This document shows, piece by piece, positions 31,076-41,247 of a stretch of DNA of 64,000 nucleotides. The translations under genes and the position numbers were made by a program. This stretch comes from Kiritimatiellia bacterium. Its GTDB lineage: Bacteria; Verrucomicrobiota; Kiritimatiellia; WLWN01. Under the pieces are notes generated by a model. That model made no database searches and was not told the origin of the DNA. It saw nothing but the letters and a program-made list of their open reading frames with translations. Each line of letters begins with the position of its first letter. Position 1 is the first letter of the stretch. The stretch covers positions 2,298,538-2,362,537 of the forward strand of contig WLWN01000001.1 in the NCBI GenBank assembly GCA_012103575.1, written 5' to 3'.

Positions 31076-33392
31076 TTGGTTATCAGTACCGCTATGTTTG
31101 GTCTCGGATTCAGTGGAATTTTGCTCACACGCCATCTCCACTGGCTGAAAATATCTCCACGTCCATACCTGGTTACCGCTACGGCCGCATCTGGGTTCAG
31201 TATGATTATCGCCTTTTTGATCCTCAACCATGTACCGATCCACTTGCCAGACGCGCCCAACGGATGGGGCAAGGAATTTCTAAATGTTGGGGTGGTTTTC
31301 CTTGGGTTATCTTTTCCCTTCATATTTTTTGGCCTCATGGTTAGCTGTATTCTAGAACACAGAGCACAACGTGCAACGGTCTATTATTTTGCGGATTTGG
31401 CGGGGGCAGGGATCGGCAGCTTTTTGTTCATTCCTCTCATTCCTGTATGGGAACCGCCTGGCCTTATTTTCTTTTGTGTTCTTCTCACGCTGGCTGCAGC
31501 TGCTCTTTTCTCTTATTCATCCGGAAAACAAAACAGATGGGGACAGGGCCTTGTCAGCGCTCTCTTCCTGCTCTTTTTAGGGGCTAGTATTTTTCTGCCG
31601 GGGCACGCATCGAGTTATGTTCATTTGAATGTTCATGTGCCGAAACGGGCGTTCGCACGTGATCTGGAACGAGGCCGCACTGAAGCGACCGCGTGGAGCG
31701 CGCTTTCTCGAGTAGACATTGCTTCTTTTCAACAGAACCGAAAGCGGGTATGGATTGCCGGGGGTGTTAACAAATCATCCATAGCAAAGTTTAATGGTGA
31801 TTGCGAACGTTTGCTGAGTGAACGCAGTGGCCATGTCGCTCATGCTATGCGCATGGCCGACCATCATGTCTACCCCACCTGACCAAATCAAATCATACCG
31901 TATGCGTAATAGGAACATCCGGTGGTGAAGATAGTCTGGCCACTCTATTTTTTGGAGCACGTCATGTTGTAGGGGTTGAGATGGATCCCCAAATTGCTCG
32001 TTTCGTTACAGAAACCTATCGTGATTATGCTGGGAATTTGTTTCAAGACGAAAAGGGCTATTCAGAACTTGTTGTTGATGAAGGACGCAGTTACCTTCGC
32101 CGGACAGATCGAACCTTCGATGTTATTCAACAGATTAATAATTTCACACCTATTGCTTTTCAAAACGGTGCCCTAAATCTTAGTGAGACCTATTTGCTTA
32201 CGGTTGAATCCTTCCAAGATTTTTATGACAGCCTCACTCCTGAAGGTGTCTTTTGTATAACTCGTTGGGGTGTTGTGCGCCTACTTTCCACGGCTGTAGA
32301 AAAATGTTTTGAAGGATGGGATTACCCCCCCCGAGGAGTATGCTAAACATCTCGTTGTGTGCAGAGGTATTCTCCCGCATATCTATTCATGTTTGGTCAA
32401 AAAGACACCTTTTACGCCTCCAGAAGTCGATGCCTTTTTTAACTATTTTACAAGCAATAAAATTCCTGAAGGGGTTTTATATGCCCCCTATCGAACGAAT
32501 GAATTACACAACTTAGACAACAACATTTACTATCAAATTGCTACCTCTGACCATCCAGAAAAATTTTGGCATGTTGGATGCTTTGACTTTTCACCTCCAA
32601 CAGATAATCGTCCCTTCTTCAATCATTTTACTCGCTTAGGCGTAAAAGATATCCTTCGCCACGAGGTGCCCATGGTGCCAGTAGAGGTAAGCAGTGTTAA
32701 TGTTGTGCCCCGCCACAAAGTAGATCGACGGGTTCCACCCGGAGACTTACCACCTCTTATCGTATTGCTTGAGGCCATCCTTTTATCTACCCTCTTCTTT
32801 GGGTTACCGCTTTTTACTAAAAGAGAACTGAGAGACCAGGTTCGTGGCCATAAAATGGTATTGGGTTACTTTGCATGTCTTGGGTTAGGATTCATCTTTA
32901 TAGAAGTTTGTCTTATACAACGTTTTGTATTATTTCTCGGAGCCCCTGTATACAGCATTGCAACTGTTTTAGGAAGCATTCTCATTTCTGTCGGACTCGG
33001 AAGTTTAACAGCTAGTCGTTCTCCTGTATCACAGAAAACGATTCGTCTTATATTGTGGACTACAGCATTAGGAACGCTCCTGCTCCACTTTGCGATACCT
33101 ATCGTGACGAAACTTTTCTTAGGGTATAACTTTTCTATCCGCCTATTTGTTTCTATTATCGTTCTTCGTACAGCAGGGTTTGTAATGGGAATGCCCTTTC
33201 CTATGGGTATTCGTTTCATTAAAAATGCAGGGAAGAACCTCATACCCTGGGCTTAGGCTATCAATGGATATTTTAACGGCCTTAACGGTTAACTTTGGTT
33301 TTCGTTTTGTATTCTTTACCGCTGTAATGATCTATGCCATAGCACCTTTCTTTTTCCCTCGAAAATTGGATGCTGGAGATTCCCCATCGTAG
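31076..33392 (+). pseudogene. Membrane spermidine-synthase-like protein, decayed
   Basis: The N-terminal third is a set of hydrophobic helices. The middle is a SAM-binding domain with 'VCVIGTSGGEDSLATLFFGA' and 'VVGVEMDPQIARF', and the C-terminal part is again membrane helices ending 'FPRKLDAGDSPS'. This matches the large multi-span proteins with a spermidine-synthase-type domain common in PVC bacteria. The gene is broken by IS1380 copy A at the 5' side, by a frameshift near 31870, by an extra A in the run 32300-32304, by a TGG-to-TAG change at 33254-33256 and by an extra T in the run 33271-33274. It encodes no functional product. Confidence 0.85.
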
Positions 33393-33577
33393 ACTCCTTT
33401 CGATTTTAGTGCACGATAAAGTTTACGATGAAGGAATGAAGAATGAATATATTCGAGCGGGAGCAGATCGTTAAACCAAGCAGGTTCTAACCCGCATTGC
33501 TTCCCACTCTCTTCATCAAAAATCTCCGCGCTTTGCTTTAAGATTCTGGTTATGAGGTGGTTCCAGCGATGGGACAC
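33332..33577 (-). CDS. Hypothetical protein, 81 residues
   Basis: Not recognised. The ORF begins with GTG, lacks a visible Shine-Dalgarno site and overlaps the 3' end of the decayed synthase gene on the opposite strand. Composition is ordinary (RILKQSAEIFDEESGKQCG), so the first 60 codons could be real or the tail of the ORF that ends at 33598. The last part is antisense to the synthase remnant and is probably not coding. Confidence 0.3.
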   Translation of the reverse strand: MSHRWNHLITRILKQSAEIFDEESGKQCGLEPAWFNDLLPLEYIHSSFLHRKLYRALKSKGVYDGESPASNFRGKKKGAMA

Positions 33578-33597
33578 GAGAGCGGGAGAAATGCGGG

Positions 33598-34131
33598 CTA
33601 AGTCCTCAGCTCTTCTTGATATTGCTTATACGCTCTTTTATATCGTCCAAGTTCTTGAGGGGGCATGGATTTTTGACTTTCTTGTTGTAGTGTTATATAG
33701 GGTGTATGTGCTAGCCGTAATAGATTACACACATTCTCCAGTAAATCATCTGACTGACGTCTATAGCGCATAGCGGGTAATGTACACTGACCAGGCGTTG
33801 TATCCAAAAATTGGCACAGAAAGCTTTCTTCTTCTCCCAGATGTATTTGGTGTTCTAACATCGAGTGTATGGCTTCAACATTGTTAGATATTAAATCAAT
33901 GAAATGAAGAAAATCATCGTCTTTATGGGTTACGGTTTCAGATCGGACCGCAAAAAAGGCATGGCGTTTTGCCATTTTTAAGAGGGATATGACTTGTTGT
34001 ATATGTTCGATACGAGTACTTACATTCTGCATTTCAAGAGGACGAAGTAAGTTTTCTACCGCCCGATCATAAAATGCATCCCGCCGGGCCAAATGGACTG
34101 GTTTATTTGAATTAGAATGTGGTGTACTCAT
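33598..34131 (-). CDS. Hypothetical protein, 177 residues
   Basis: Not recognised. It is mostly helical and charged, with His/Gln-rich helices such as 'RIEHIQQVISLLKMAKRHAF' and 'EAIHSMLEHQIHLGEEESF', and without signal peptide or membrane span. It starts with ATG only 12 bases from the left end of IS1380 copy B (34144), so its promoter was probably cut off or replaced by the insertion. A stand-alone cytosolic helical protein is the only inference possible. Confidence 0.55.
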   Translation of the reverse strand: MSTPHSNSNKPVHLARRDAFYDRAVENLLRPLEMQNVSTRIEHIQQVISLLKMAKRHAFFAVRSETVTHKDDDFLHFIDLISNNVEAIHSMLEHQIHLGEEESFLCQFLDTTPGQCTLPAMRYRRQSDDLLENVCNLLRLAHTPYITLQQESQKSMPPQELGRYKRAYKQYQEELRT

Positions 34132-34143
34132 CCTTCAGTAATA

Positions 34144-35698
34144 CCTGAATCCGTCAGATAAAATCTGACGATTTTTCATTACCTGTTGGGCTAAAGCGGG
34201 GAGCATACCCGTATTCAAACAAACAACCCCACCCCAACAGGTGTGTATATGAAACAATATAAAATAAAGACTGGCAAGGGCGAACTCAACAGCACAAGCG
34301 GAAATCATCTTTGCGGCCTGCTGCTTGAGGATCATGCTTAACGGATTCTTCCCTCCAATTTTTAACCACGCCGCTCCGATGCGATCTCTGATCGGGAGAT
34401 CCTCCTTACCCAGATCGGCTTACTTTGCAACGGTCGAACCGATTTTCAATGATATTGACCTGTACCGGGGTGATGAGATTTTTACGAATGCCTTTGGACT
34501 TAAAAAGGGGAGTTAAAAAGGTAGCCTCTGAGCCGGTGTTCCGATGTCGTTTCGACGACCTGCCCCCAGCCAGAACCCATGTGGGGCTACGCAAACTCAA
34601 CACCGAACTTCTTTCCTCGGGCCCCTTTGGCTACGTAGATGTCGAAGGGCTTGATCTTGTTCCCGTCGATATCGATGTGAGCCCTTTGGATCACTCAGGC
34701 TCTTCGAAAGAAGGCGTTTCCTACACCTATAAGGGCCATGATGGTTACGCCCCGATATTTGCCTATGTGGGCACTCAAGGCCACATGCTTGAGTGCGAAC
34801 TTCGACCCGGTAAACAACATTGTCAGTCGGGAACGACCGCGTTTATTGCCCGTAGCGTTGAAACGCTCCAAACCCTGGGCCTGGGTGGAAAATGTTTGCT
34901 TCGGCTTGATAGTGGCAACGCTGCGGCCGATAACTTCGACGCTTTTGGGGATCATTATTTTATCGTAAAGCGAAATCCTCGCCGCGAATGTCCTGAACAA
35001 ATGCTGGCCCTTGCACGCCGAGTTGGAGACAAACAAGACAGTCGTGAAGGCAAGAACGTTTACACAGGCTTTTTCGATCATTTCCATCCCGGTGGTGACC
35101 AAAACCGCCCTTGTGTCCCGGTGGCCTTTGAAGTGATTGAACGCACCATCGATATCGATGGTCAGAAACTTCTAGTTCCTAAACTTGAGGTGAACACCTG
35201 GTGGACGGACCTCTCTTGTCGTGCCAAGACCGTGCTAGATCTCTATCATGGACATGGCCCCAGCGAGCAGTACCACAGTGAACTCAAAAGCGATCTTGAT
35301 GTTGAGCGATTGCCTTCGGGGAGACTCTGTGCCAATAAGATTATTCTGTTATGCGCCATGGTGGCCTTCAACCTATTGCGCGGTTCGATTGGTCCGCCAC
35401 GCCGGACGAATTGAACTTCACTTTGGCAAGCGTTGTCGCTGGTTTGAAGTGATACAAGATATTGCCCATTCCTTCGCATAGCCCTCCGTGCACCTTTAAC
35501 AATACTCTAAGGCGACTGCCCAAGGAGGCCTACGCCCCAAAATGGTCAAATCAGAGTGAATCTGACCTGTACGCTCAAAAAATTCATCAGGGTGATACTT
35601 GCCGGTCCCAATCCGCCCAAAAGCGAGCATCTCAAGGAAAAAGTTTTCAGCTTTTGAGCCCCAAAACACCTTCCGAAGCGATAGCTGACGGATTCAGG
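34144..35698 (+). mobile_element. IS1380-family element copy B
   Basis: A 1555-bp element with the same 14-bp terminal repeats as copy A (left 34144-34157, right 35685-35698) and the same orientation. The flanks TAATA and TCAGA do not form a duplication. Relative to copy A it lacks 104 bp between two TATTGCGCGGT repeats, which causes a frameshift. Copies A and B bracket about 3 kb (31076-34143), a composite-like arrangement. Confidence 0.88.
34425..35414 (+). pseudogene. IS1380-family transposase, internally deleted
   Basis: 329 codons. It contains the family's 'DIDVSPLDHSGSSKEGVSYT' segment with a catalytic Asp, 'KGHDGYAPIFAYVGTQGHML', 'LLRLDSGNAAADNFDAF' and 'GPSEQYHSELKSDLDVERLP' with the Glu. 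The N-terminal portion (from the ATG at 34250) is out of frame. The 104-bp slippage deletion near 35383 replaces the C-terminus, whose remaining codons (…GRIELHFGKRCRW) lie in another frame to 35481. No complete IS1380 transposase is encoded in the window. Confidence 0.8.
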
Positions 35699-35744
35699 TC
35701 AGATTAAGGTTTTCAACCTCGCGGAAAAAAAGTTTTTATTCAAA

Positions 35745-35810
35745 TTGGCCTTGACAATATTGCTTTTTTTCTAAAAATCGTTTTTTAATTTTTTAGAAAA
35801 TTTTGAACAT
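35745..35810 (+). promoter_or_regulatory. Candidate promoter and AT-rich hairpin before the Gld operon
   Basis: TTGACA at 35751-35756 is followed by a weak -10 (TAAAAA). An inverted repeat TTTTCTAAAAA … TTTTTTAGAAAA lies right downstream, in the leader of the ABC operon. It could be an operator or attenuator. The IS1380 right end is only about 50 bp upstream. Confidence 0.35.
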
Positions 35811-35866
35811 ATTTTTTTATTAAGGGTCTTAAAGCATCTATGTTTTAACGATGGGAGGAATCGTGT

Positions 35867-36820
35867 ATGATTTGTGTTAAAGAACTGGTTAAAGATTTTG
35901 GTGGCCGCGTTGCGGTCAATGGCGTCTCTTTTGAACTTTCTAAAGGGGATGTGTTAGGGTTTTTGGGGCCTAACGGCGCGGGCAAAACAACCACGATGAG
36001 AATGATCGTGGGGTTTTTGCCGCCCACCTCGGGAACGGCTGTTGTGTGCGGGCACAATATCGTTCAAGACCCGATTCAGGCCCGTAAAAGAATTGGGTAC
36101 ATGCCAGAAAATGCGCCGCTATATGGTGATATGACGGTGCAAACGTTTTTGCAGTTTGTTGCAGAAATTCGCAGGTTTATAGGTAAAGAACGCGACGAAA
36201 AGGTAGATGCAACGATCAAAAAATGTTTCTTACAAGATGTACGCCATCAGACGATTGAGACCTTGTCTAAAGGATATCGTCAACGCACTTGTTTTGCGCA
36301 AACGATGATTCATAATCCACCGGTTTTAATTTTAGATGAACCCACTGATGGATTGGATCCCAACCAAAAACAACTCGTTCGAAATATGATTCAAGAGATG
36401 GCGGCTGATAAGGCGATTATCCTTTCAACTCATATTCTAGAAGAAGCCGAAGCGATCTGTACAAGAGCGATTATCATTAGTAATGGGAAAGTGGTTACGG
36501 ATAGCACACCGGCTGAACTTAAGAAACAAGCGCCTTCGTATAATGCGTTAACCCTTAAAATCGTTGCTTCTGCTGAAGAGGCGAAAAACACGTTTGAACA
36601 GCTTGGCGATGTGGATAGCGTAGACGTTCTTGACAGCTCAACAGACCACGTTTCGTTAAGGCTTTTCCCTAAAAATGGACAACCCCTTGCAACCACGGCA
36701 TTAGAAGAAGCGCACAGCCATAACTGGTTGGTCAAGGAAATGCAATCCGAGAGTGGGCGGTTGGAGGAAGTGTTCCAGCATTTAACGGTAACCGAAAATG
36801 TTTCAGAAAAGGTCAAATAA
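35867..36820 (+). CDS. ABC transporter ATP-binding protein, GldA-like
   Basis: 317 residues. Walker A 'GFLGPNGAGKTTTMRM' (about 34-49), signature 'TLSKGYRQR', Walker B 'VLILDEPTDGLDPNQ' and the H-loop 'ILSTHILEEAE'. The C-terminal extension of about 100 residues is typical of the NatA/GldA/CcmA-type ATPases that pair with ABC-2 permeases. Shine-Dalgarno GGGAGG lies before the ATG. First gene of a four-gene operon with a 13-base gap to the permease. Confidence 0.9.
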   Translation: MICVKELVKDFGGRVAVNGVSFELSKGDVLGFLGPNGAGKTTTMRMIVGFLPPTSGTAVVCGHNIVQDPIQARKRIGYMPENAPLYGDMTVQTFLQFVAEIRRFIGKERDEKVDATIKKCFLQDVRHQTIETLSKGYRQRTCFAQTMIHNPPVLILDEPTDGLDPNQKQLVRNMIQEMAADKAIILSTHILEEAEAICTRAIIISNGKVVTDSTPAELKKQAPSYNALTLKIVASAEEAKNTFEQLGDVDSVDVLDSSTDHVSLRLFPKNGQPLATTALEEAHSHNWLVKEMQSESGRLEEVFQHLTVTENVSEKVK

Positions 36821-36833
36821 GGAGTCATAAGCT

Positions 36834-37577
36834 ATGGAATCATTTCAACAGACTAAATCCATCGCGAAAAGAGAGTGGGGATCGTATTTCAATTCTCCCG
36901 TTGCCTATGTGTTTATCATGATATTTCTTGTGCTAGCCGGCTTTTTTACGTTTGCGGTCAGTCAATTTTTTGAGTCAGGTCAGGCGGACCTGCGCGCGTT
37001 TTTTGTTTGGCATCCCTGGTTATACCTTATACTAGTCCCGGCAGTAGCCATGCGGTTATGGTCGGAAGAAAGACGAGCGCGAACAATTGAATTATTGTTA
37101 ACCCTGCCCATTACACCGTGGCAAGCGATCTGTGGAAAGTTTCTTGCGGCTTGGCTTTTTCTGATTTTATCGGTTGTGTTAACCTTTCCTATTGTATTAA
37201 CCGCTATGTATCTAGGCCAACTAGATTTGGGGGTTGTTCTGTGTGGATATGTGGGGAGCATCCTTTTGGCAGGCGCTTATCTGGCGATTGGCATGTGTAC
37301 GTCTGCCCTTACAAAAAACCAAGTTATAAGCTTTATTCTTTCGGTGGTGATCGGGTTGTTTTTTATTTTGGCAGGTTTCCCCCCTGTAACCGATTTATTA
37401 AGTCGTTTTTCTCCGGTTTGGTTGGTAGACGCCATTGCAGCATTTAGTTTTATGGCCCATTATGAGGCGTTACAGCGCGGGGTTCTTGATGTGCGTGACG
37501 TCGTTTATTTCGCAAGTATCATTGGTTTTATGTTGTTGGGTACGCATATTGTACTCCGAACACGAGCGGCCCAATAG
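36834..37577 (+). CDS. ABC-2 type permease, GldF-like
   Basis: 247 residues with six predicted membrane helices. It has the conserved 'RLWSEERRARTIELLLTLPI' cytoplasmic segment of GldF-type permeases that contacts the ATPase. Preceded by AAGGAG. It works with the upstream ATPase; in Bacteroidetes the homologous pair acts in gliding or secretion, while in PVC bacteria the cargo is unknown. Confidence 0.9.
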   Translation: MESFQQTKSIAKREWGSYFNSPVAYVFIMIFLVLAGFFTFAVSQFFESGQADLRAFFVWHPWLYLILVPAVAMRLWSEERRARTIELLLTLPITPWQAICGKFLAAWLFLILSVVLTFPIVLTAMYLGQLDLGVVLCGYVGSILLAGAYLAIGMCTSALTKNQVISFILSVVIGLFFILAGFPPVTDLLSRFSPVWLVDAIAAFSFMAHYEALQRGVLDVRDVVYFASIIGFMLLGTHIVLRTRAAQ

Positions 37578-37588
37578 GAGGAAAGAGT

Positions 37589-39472
37589 ATGTCGAAATTT
37601 AAAACATCACAATCTGCTATTAGTCTTTTAGTGGTCTTTGGTATTTTCATTGCGTTAAACATTGTTGTAGGCCAACTTCGGCTGAGGAAAGATCTAACGG
37701 AAGAAAAGCTATATACGTTGTCGGAAGGTACCACGGAATTAGTGGGAACCCTCTCTAGGAATATTACCCTCAAATTTTATTTTTCTAAAAGTCTCGAAGG
37801 ACTTCCGATTCCCCTAAAACAGTATGCCCAGCGTGTTTCGGATTTGCTTTATGAATATGCTTCACATAGTAAGGGACGCATTACGTTGGAGACCTATGAT
37901 CCTAAACCTGATTCCGATGAAGAAGAGTGGGCACAGCGTTATGGATTAGCCGGTCAATCCATGGGCCTATTAGGTGGACCTTCTTTGTATATGGGATTGG
38001 TGGCCGTTGCAGGGACAAAGGAAGCCGCGATCCCTGTTTTTGATCCTCGTGCTGAATCCGAACTTGAATACGCGATTACACGTTTAATCGATGAAGTGCT
38101 TCGTACGAAAAAAAACAAAATAGGGGTCATGAGTTCTCTTCCTGTCATGGGGTCGTCTCCGGAAACACCTCCTTCTCCCCTTGGGCAACCTCTTCAAGGG
38201 TCCAAGCCGTGGATGCTTATCTCGGAATTAAAAAAGCAGTATGAAGTATCTTCGGTAGATATGGATGTGGAAGAAGTTCCAGAGGATGTCCAGACGTTAT
38301 TGGTTATTCATCCTAAAGAACCCGCTCAGAAAATGCTTTTTGCCTTAGACCAATTTGTGTTAAGAGGGGGCCGTTTAGTCGTTTTTGTGGATCCTCTTTG
38401 CATTACCGAACAAGATGACACCAAACAATTCGGAGGTTTATTTGGCGCGGCATCCGATTTGAATACGCTGACAAAAGCATGGGGCTTTGAAAGCAATAGG
38501 CGAAAAGTTATTGCAGATTTTAAAGCGGCGAGCATGGTGAGTTTTGGGGCGGGTGGTTCTCAACGTTCTCCTGCATGGTTATCTTTGAGGGGAGAGGCCA
38601 TTGGCCGAGAGGAAATTATTACGAGTTCGTTGGACATCCTTATGCTTCCATTTTCAGGATCATTTTCGGGGAAACCCAAAGAAGGATTAATGGTTACAAC
38701 CTTGTTGCAAACCTCAGAGGAAACTTCAGAGATCGACTCTTTTACCGCTATGAATTCTTCTGCCAATTATCGTAATGCGCAGGTAAAAGGAAAAACACCT
38801 CTTGCTCTTCGTTTGCAAGGGAATTTTAAAACCGCGTTTCCCGATGGTCCCCCAAAGGAAGATACTGAAGGCGACGATGAACCCAAAGCACCATCCACCG
38901 ATCGGTTAGTGGAAAGTGAGAAAGATGGCATCGTTGTTTTAGTGGCAGATGTTGATATGCTTTACGATCGATATATGGTGCGTAACTTAAATTTCTTTGG
39001 TCAAACCCTTACTCAGCCCATTAATGACAATTTGTCTTTTGTTCTCAATATGCTCGAACAGCTATCGGGAAGCAAAGCCCTAATCGGGTTGAGGAGTCGC
39101 GGAACATTTGACCGCCCCTTTGATCGCGTGAACGAATTAGAAAGACAAGCTCAACAACGTTGGCAAGAAGAGCAAGCGCAACTAACCGAAAAACTTCAAG
39201 CCGCGCAAGCTCGGTTTAATCAATTTCAAACAGAAAAGCAACAGGATCAAAAGCTTATTTTAAGTCCTGCACAGAAACGTGAAATCGAAAAAGTCAAAAA
39301 AGAAAGATTCGAAGCCCAGCGGCATTTGCGGGAAGTTCGGAAGAATTTAAGGCAAGATATTGAAACCCTTGGGTTGCAAGTTAAATTGGTAAACATGGGG
39401 CTTATGCCTGTAGTCGTTGCTCTTTTTGGTGTTGTTTATGGGTGGTGTCGTCGTAGACGCGGCATATCTTAA
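37589..39472 (+). CDS. GldG-family auxiliary ABC component
   Basis: 627 residues: an N-terminal membrane helix (about 10-28), a long extracytoplasmic domain of the DUF4350/GldG type ('DLTEEKLYTLSEGTTELVGTL', 'TLLVIHPKEPAQKMLFALDQ'), a predicted coiled coil at about 510-590 rich in Gln/Glu/Lys, and a C-terminal helix ending in the basic 'CRRRRGIS'. GGAGG lies before its start. The architecture fits a substrate-engaging subunit that is fixed in the membrane at both ends. Confidence 0.88.
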   Translation: MSKFKTSQSAISLLVVFGIFIALNIVVGQLRLRKDLTEEKLYTLSEGTTELVGTLSRNITLKFYFSKSLEGLPIPLKQYAQRVSDLLYEYASHSKGRITLETYDPKPDSDEEEWAQRYGLAGQSMGLLGGPSLYMGLVAVAGTKEAAIPVFDPRAESELEYAITRLIDEVLRTKKNKIGVMSSLPVMGSSPETPPSPLGQPLQGSKPWMLISELKKQYEVSSVDMDVEEVPEDVQTLLVIHPKEPAQKMLFALDQFVLRGGRLVVFVDPLCITEQDDTKQFGGLFGAASDLNTLTKAWGFESNRRKVIADFKAASMVSFGAGGSQRSPAWLSLRGEAIGREEIITSSLDILMLPFSGSFSGKPKEGLMVTTLLQTSEETSEIDSFTAMNSSANYRNAQVKGKTPLALRLQGNFKTAFPDGPPKEDTEGDDEPKAPSTDRLVESEKDGIVVLVADVDMLYDRYMVRNLNFFGQTLTQPINDNLSFVLNMLEQLSGSKALIGLRSRGTFDRPFDRVNELERQAQQRWQEEQAQLTEKLQAAQARFNQFQTEKQQDQKLILSPAQKREIEKVKKERFEAQRHLREVRKNLRQDIETLGLQVKLVNMGLMPVVVALFGVVYGWCRRRRGIS

Positions 39473-39498
39473 TTGTTAAATGTAAAGAGGAATCAAGA

Positions 39499-40728
39499 AT
39501 GAAAGCTCGAACACTGACTGTGTTAATTATCGTTTTGTTAGTTCTTGTGGGTGTTATATGGCTCACAGAAAGATCGGCTAAAGACCCCTTGGACATGTTA
39601 TCTTCAGGAGACTCTGTATTGGGTGAGTTTGATGCCAACCAAATCGTGCGTGTCAAAACAATCGCTGTAAATCAAACCAATGAAATTAGTCAAAAGGATG
39701 TATGGGTGTCCTCTTCGTTATATGAGTACCCTATTGATTTTAATAAACTACAAAGAGAAATCGTCAAACTTACCGACTTAAAGGTCGGACAAATTATCCA
39801 TGGAGGGACTGAAACATTGTCAGAATTTGGTCTTTCTCTAGAAGCCAATAACGATGAGCGGCTTGACCTTTATCTTTACGATAAAGAGGAGAATAAATTG
39901 GCACAGATTACTTTTGGGAAAAGCCGTTTTTCTGAGGCTGGAGGCAGAGGAAACTTTCCTCAAGGACAATATATTCGGGCTAATGATGGTCCTGTGATTT
40001 TAGTCGATGAATCTTTCATTGCCTTTCCAAAAACAGCTCAAGAGTGGCTAGATCAAAATCTACTCAGTATCAATGTAGCTGACTTAACAGCCATTACGGT
40101 TTCTTCTGGCAGTGACGCATATACCCTTTCCGTGAAGAGTGCGAACACGTATGTCATCAATGACCTAAAAGCGGATGAAGAGATCCAAACCACAGAGGCA
40201 AGTCGCCTAGCACGCTCTTTTCAAAATCTCCAATTCGTTTCTGTAGCAGACCCCTCTAAAAAAGATCTGGGTTTTGATCAACCCGATTCTATCGCCATTC
40301 AAACAAAAGAAGGGTTTACATATACACTATTGGTTAGTGAAAAAGACGAAAAAAATAATGCGTATGTGCGTATCCGTGTCGATTATGAACAGCCTGCCAC
40401 TCCGACTGAAGAAGAGGTCGCGTTAACCATTCCTGAAGATCCTGTTGTGCCGGAGGATAGCAAAACAGAAGAGGGTAAAGAGGAAGACGCTTCTGCGAAG
40501 AAGACCCGTGAAGAAAAAATTCAAGAAGCCTATCAGCTAAAACTTAGTGCCTATAAAAAGAAATGTGCTGAAGATAAGGAACAAGCTCAAGCCGAAAACA
40601 AAACGTTTAGTCCATGGACCTATACCCTTCCAAATCTCACCGTGGATTCCATAACACTTGCTCGTGAAAAACTAGTCAAAAAGAAAGAAAGAGAAGAGGA
40701 AGAGGTTGGGGGCGAACCCGCTAGTTGA
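39499..40728 (+). CDS. DUF4340 domain protein, partner of the GldG operon
   Basis: 409 residues: an N-terminal membrane anchor (about 6-22), then beta-rich DUF4340 repeats, for example 'ANQIVRVKTIAVNQTNEISQ', 'PKTAQEWLDQNLLSINVADL' and 'LTAITVSSGSDAYTLSVKS'. The C-terminal third is Glu/Lys-rich and probably extended. DUF4340 proteins regularly follow gldG-like genes. It ends the operon and is intact. Confidence 0.88.
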   Translation: MKARTLTVLIIVLLVLVGVIWLTERSAKDPLDMLSSGDSVLGEFDANQIVRVKTIAVNQTNEISQKDVWVSSSLYEYPIDFNKLQREIVKLTDLKVGQIIHGGTETLSEFGLSLEANNDERLDLYLYDKEENKLAQITFGKSRFSEAGGRGNFPQGQYIRANDGPVILVDESFIAFPKTAQEWLDQNLLSINVADLTAITVSSGSDAYTLSVKSANTYVINDLKADEEIQTTEASRLARSFQNLQFVSVADPSKKDLGFDQPDSIAIQTKEGFTYTLLVSEKDEKNNAYVRIRVDYEQPATPTEEEVALTIPEDPVVPEDSKTEEGKEEDASAKKTREEKIQEAYQLKLSAYKKKCAEDKEQAQAENKTFSPWTYTLPNLTVDSITLAREKLVKKKEREEEEVGGEPAS

Positions 40729-41247
40729 GCTTAGAGCCTCTTGGCCGAACGCCACCGTTTGCGCGGCTATTACAAACGATTGGATAACCGTGAGTCGCAT
40801 TATTGCTCATCAGTTCGTTTTGCAAGAACCTCCTTTATTAACATTTTTTGGTAAATGGGTTTTGTCTATAGTTGAGCGACATCACGCATTCGTTGATTAT
40901 AATGCGGCTCTTGACATATACCTCTTCAGAAAAATCTGTGGGGCCATTTCTGGCTCAGAAAGCTGACCCATTCTATGAAACAAGGCTATTTTAGGGCACA
41001 TCAAAGTTCTTAAATCCATAGGACTTTATCGTTACCAGATTTATTTTTCGGTTCGATTTTCTTCCCGTTTAAGAAAACAATATTTCGCATGTTTGAGAAC
41101 ATCCACATTTATTCTGAAATCTGGAAAAAATGAAAGAACATTCAATGCAGTTGATTCTTCAACACCCAAGCTCCATCCCTACAAGTGTCACCGTAGTCGT
41201 GGTTGCAGGACGCCTCAGACAGAGTAGAGTCACCGTCAAAAGCGGCC
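40729..41247. other. 519-base region without a recognisable gene
   Basis: Only short ORFs with no family resemblance were seen, including an 86-codon ORF that overlaps the end of the DUF4340 gene and looks accidental. No terminator, tRNA or IS end was identified. It may be decayed coding sequence. Confidence 0.35.

Noticed and set aside
40706..40966. 86-codon ORF after the DUF4340 gene
   Set aside because: No Shine-Dalgarno site, overlap with the upstream gene and no family-like pattern.
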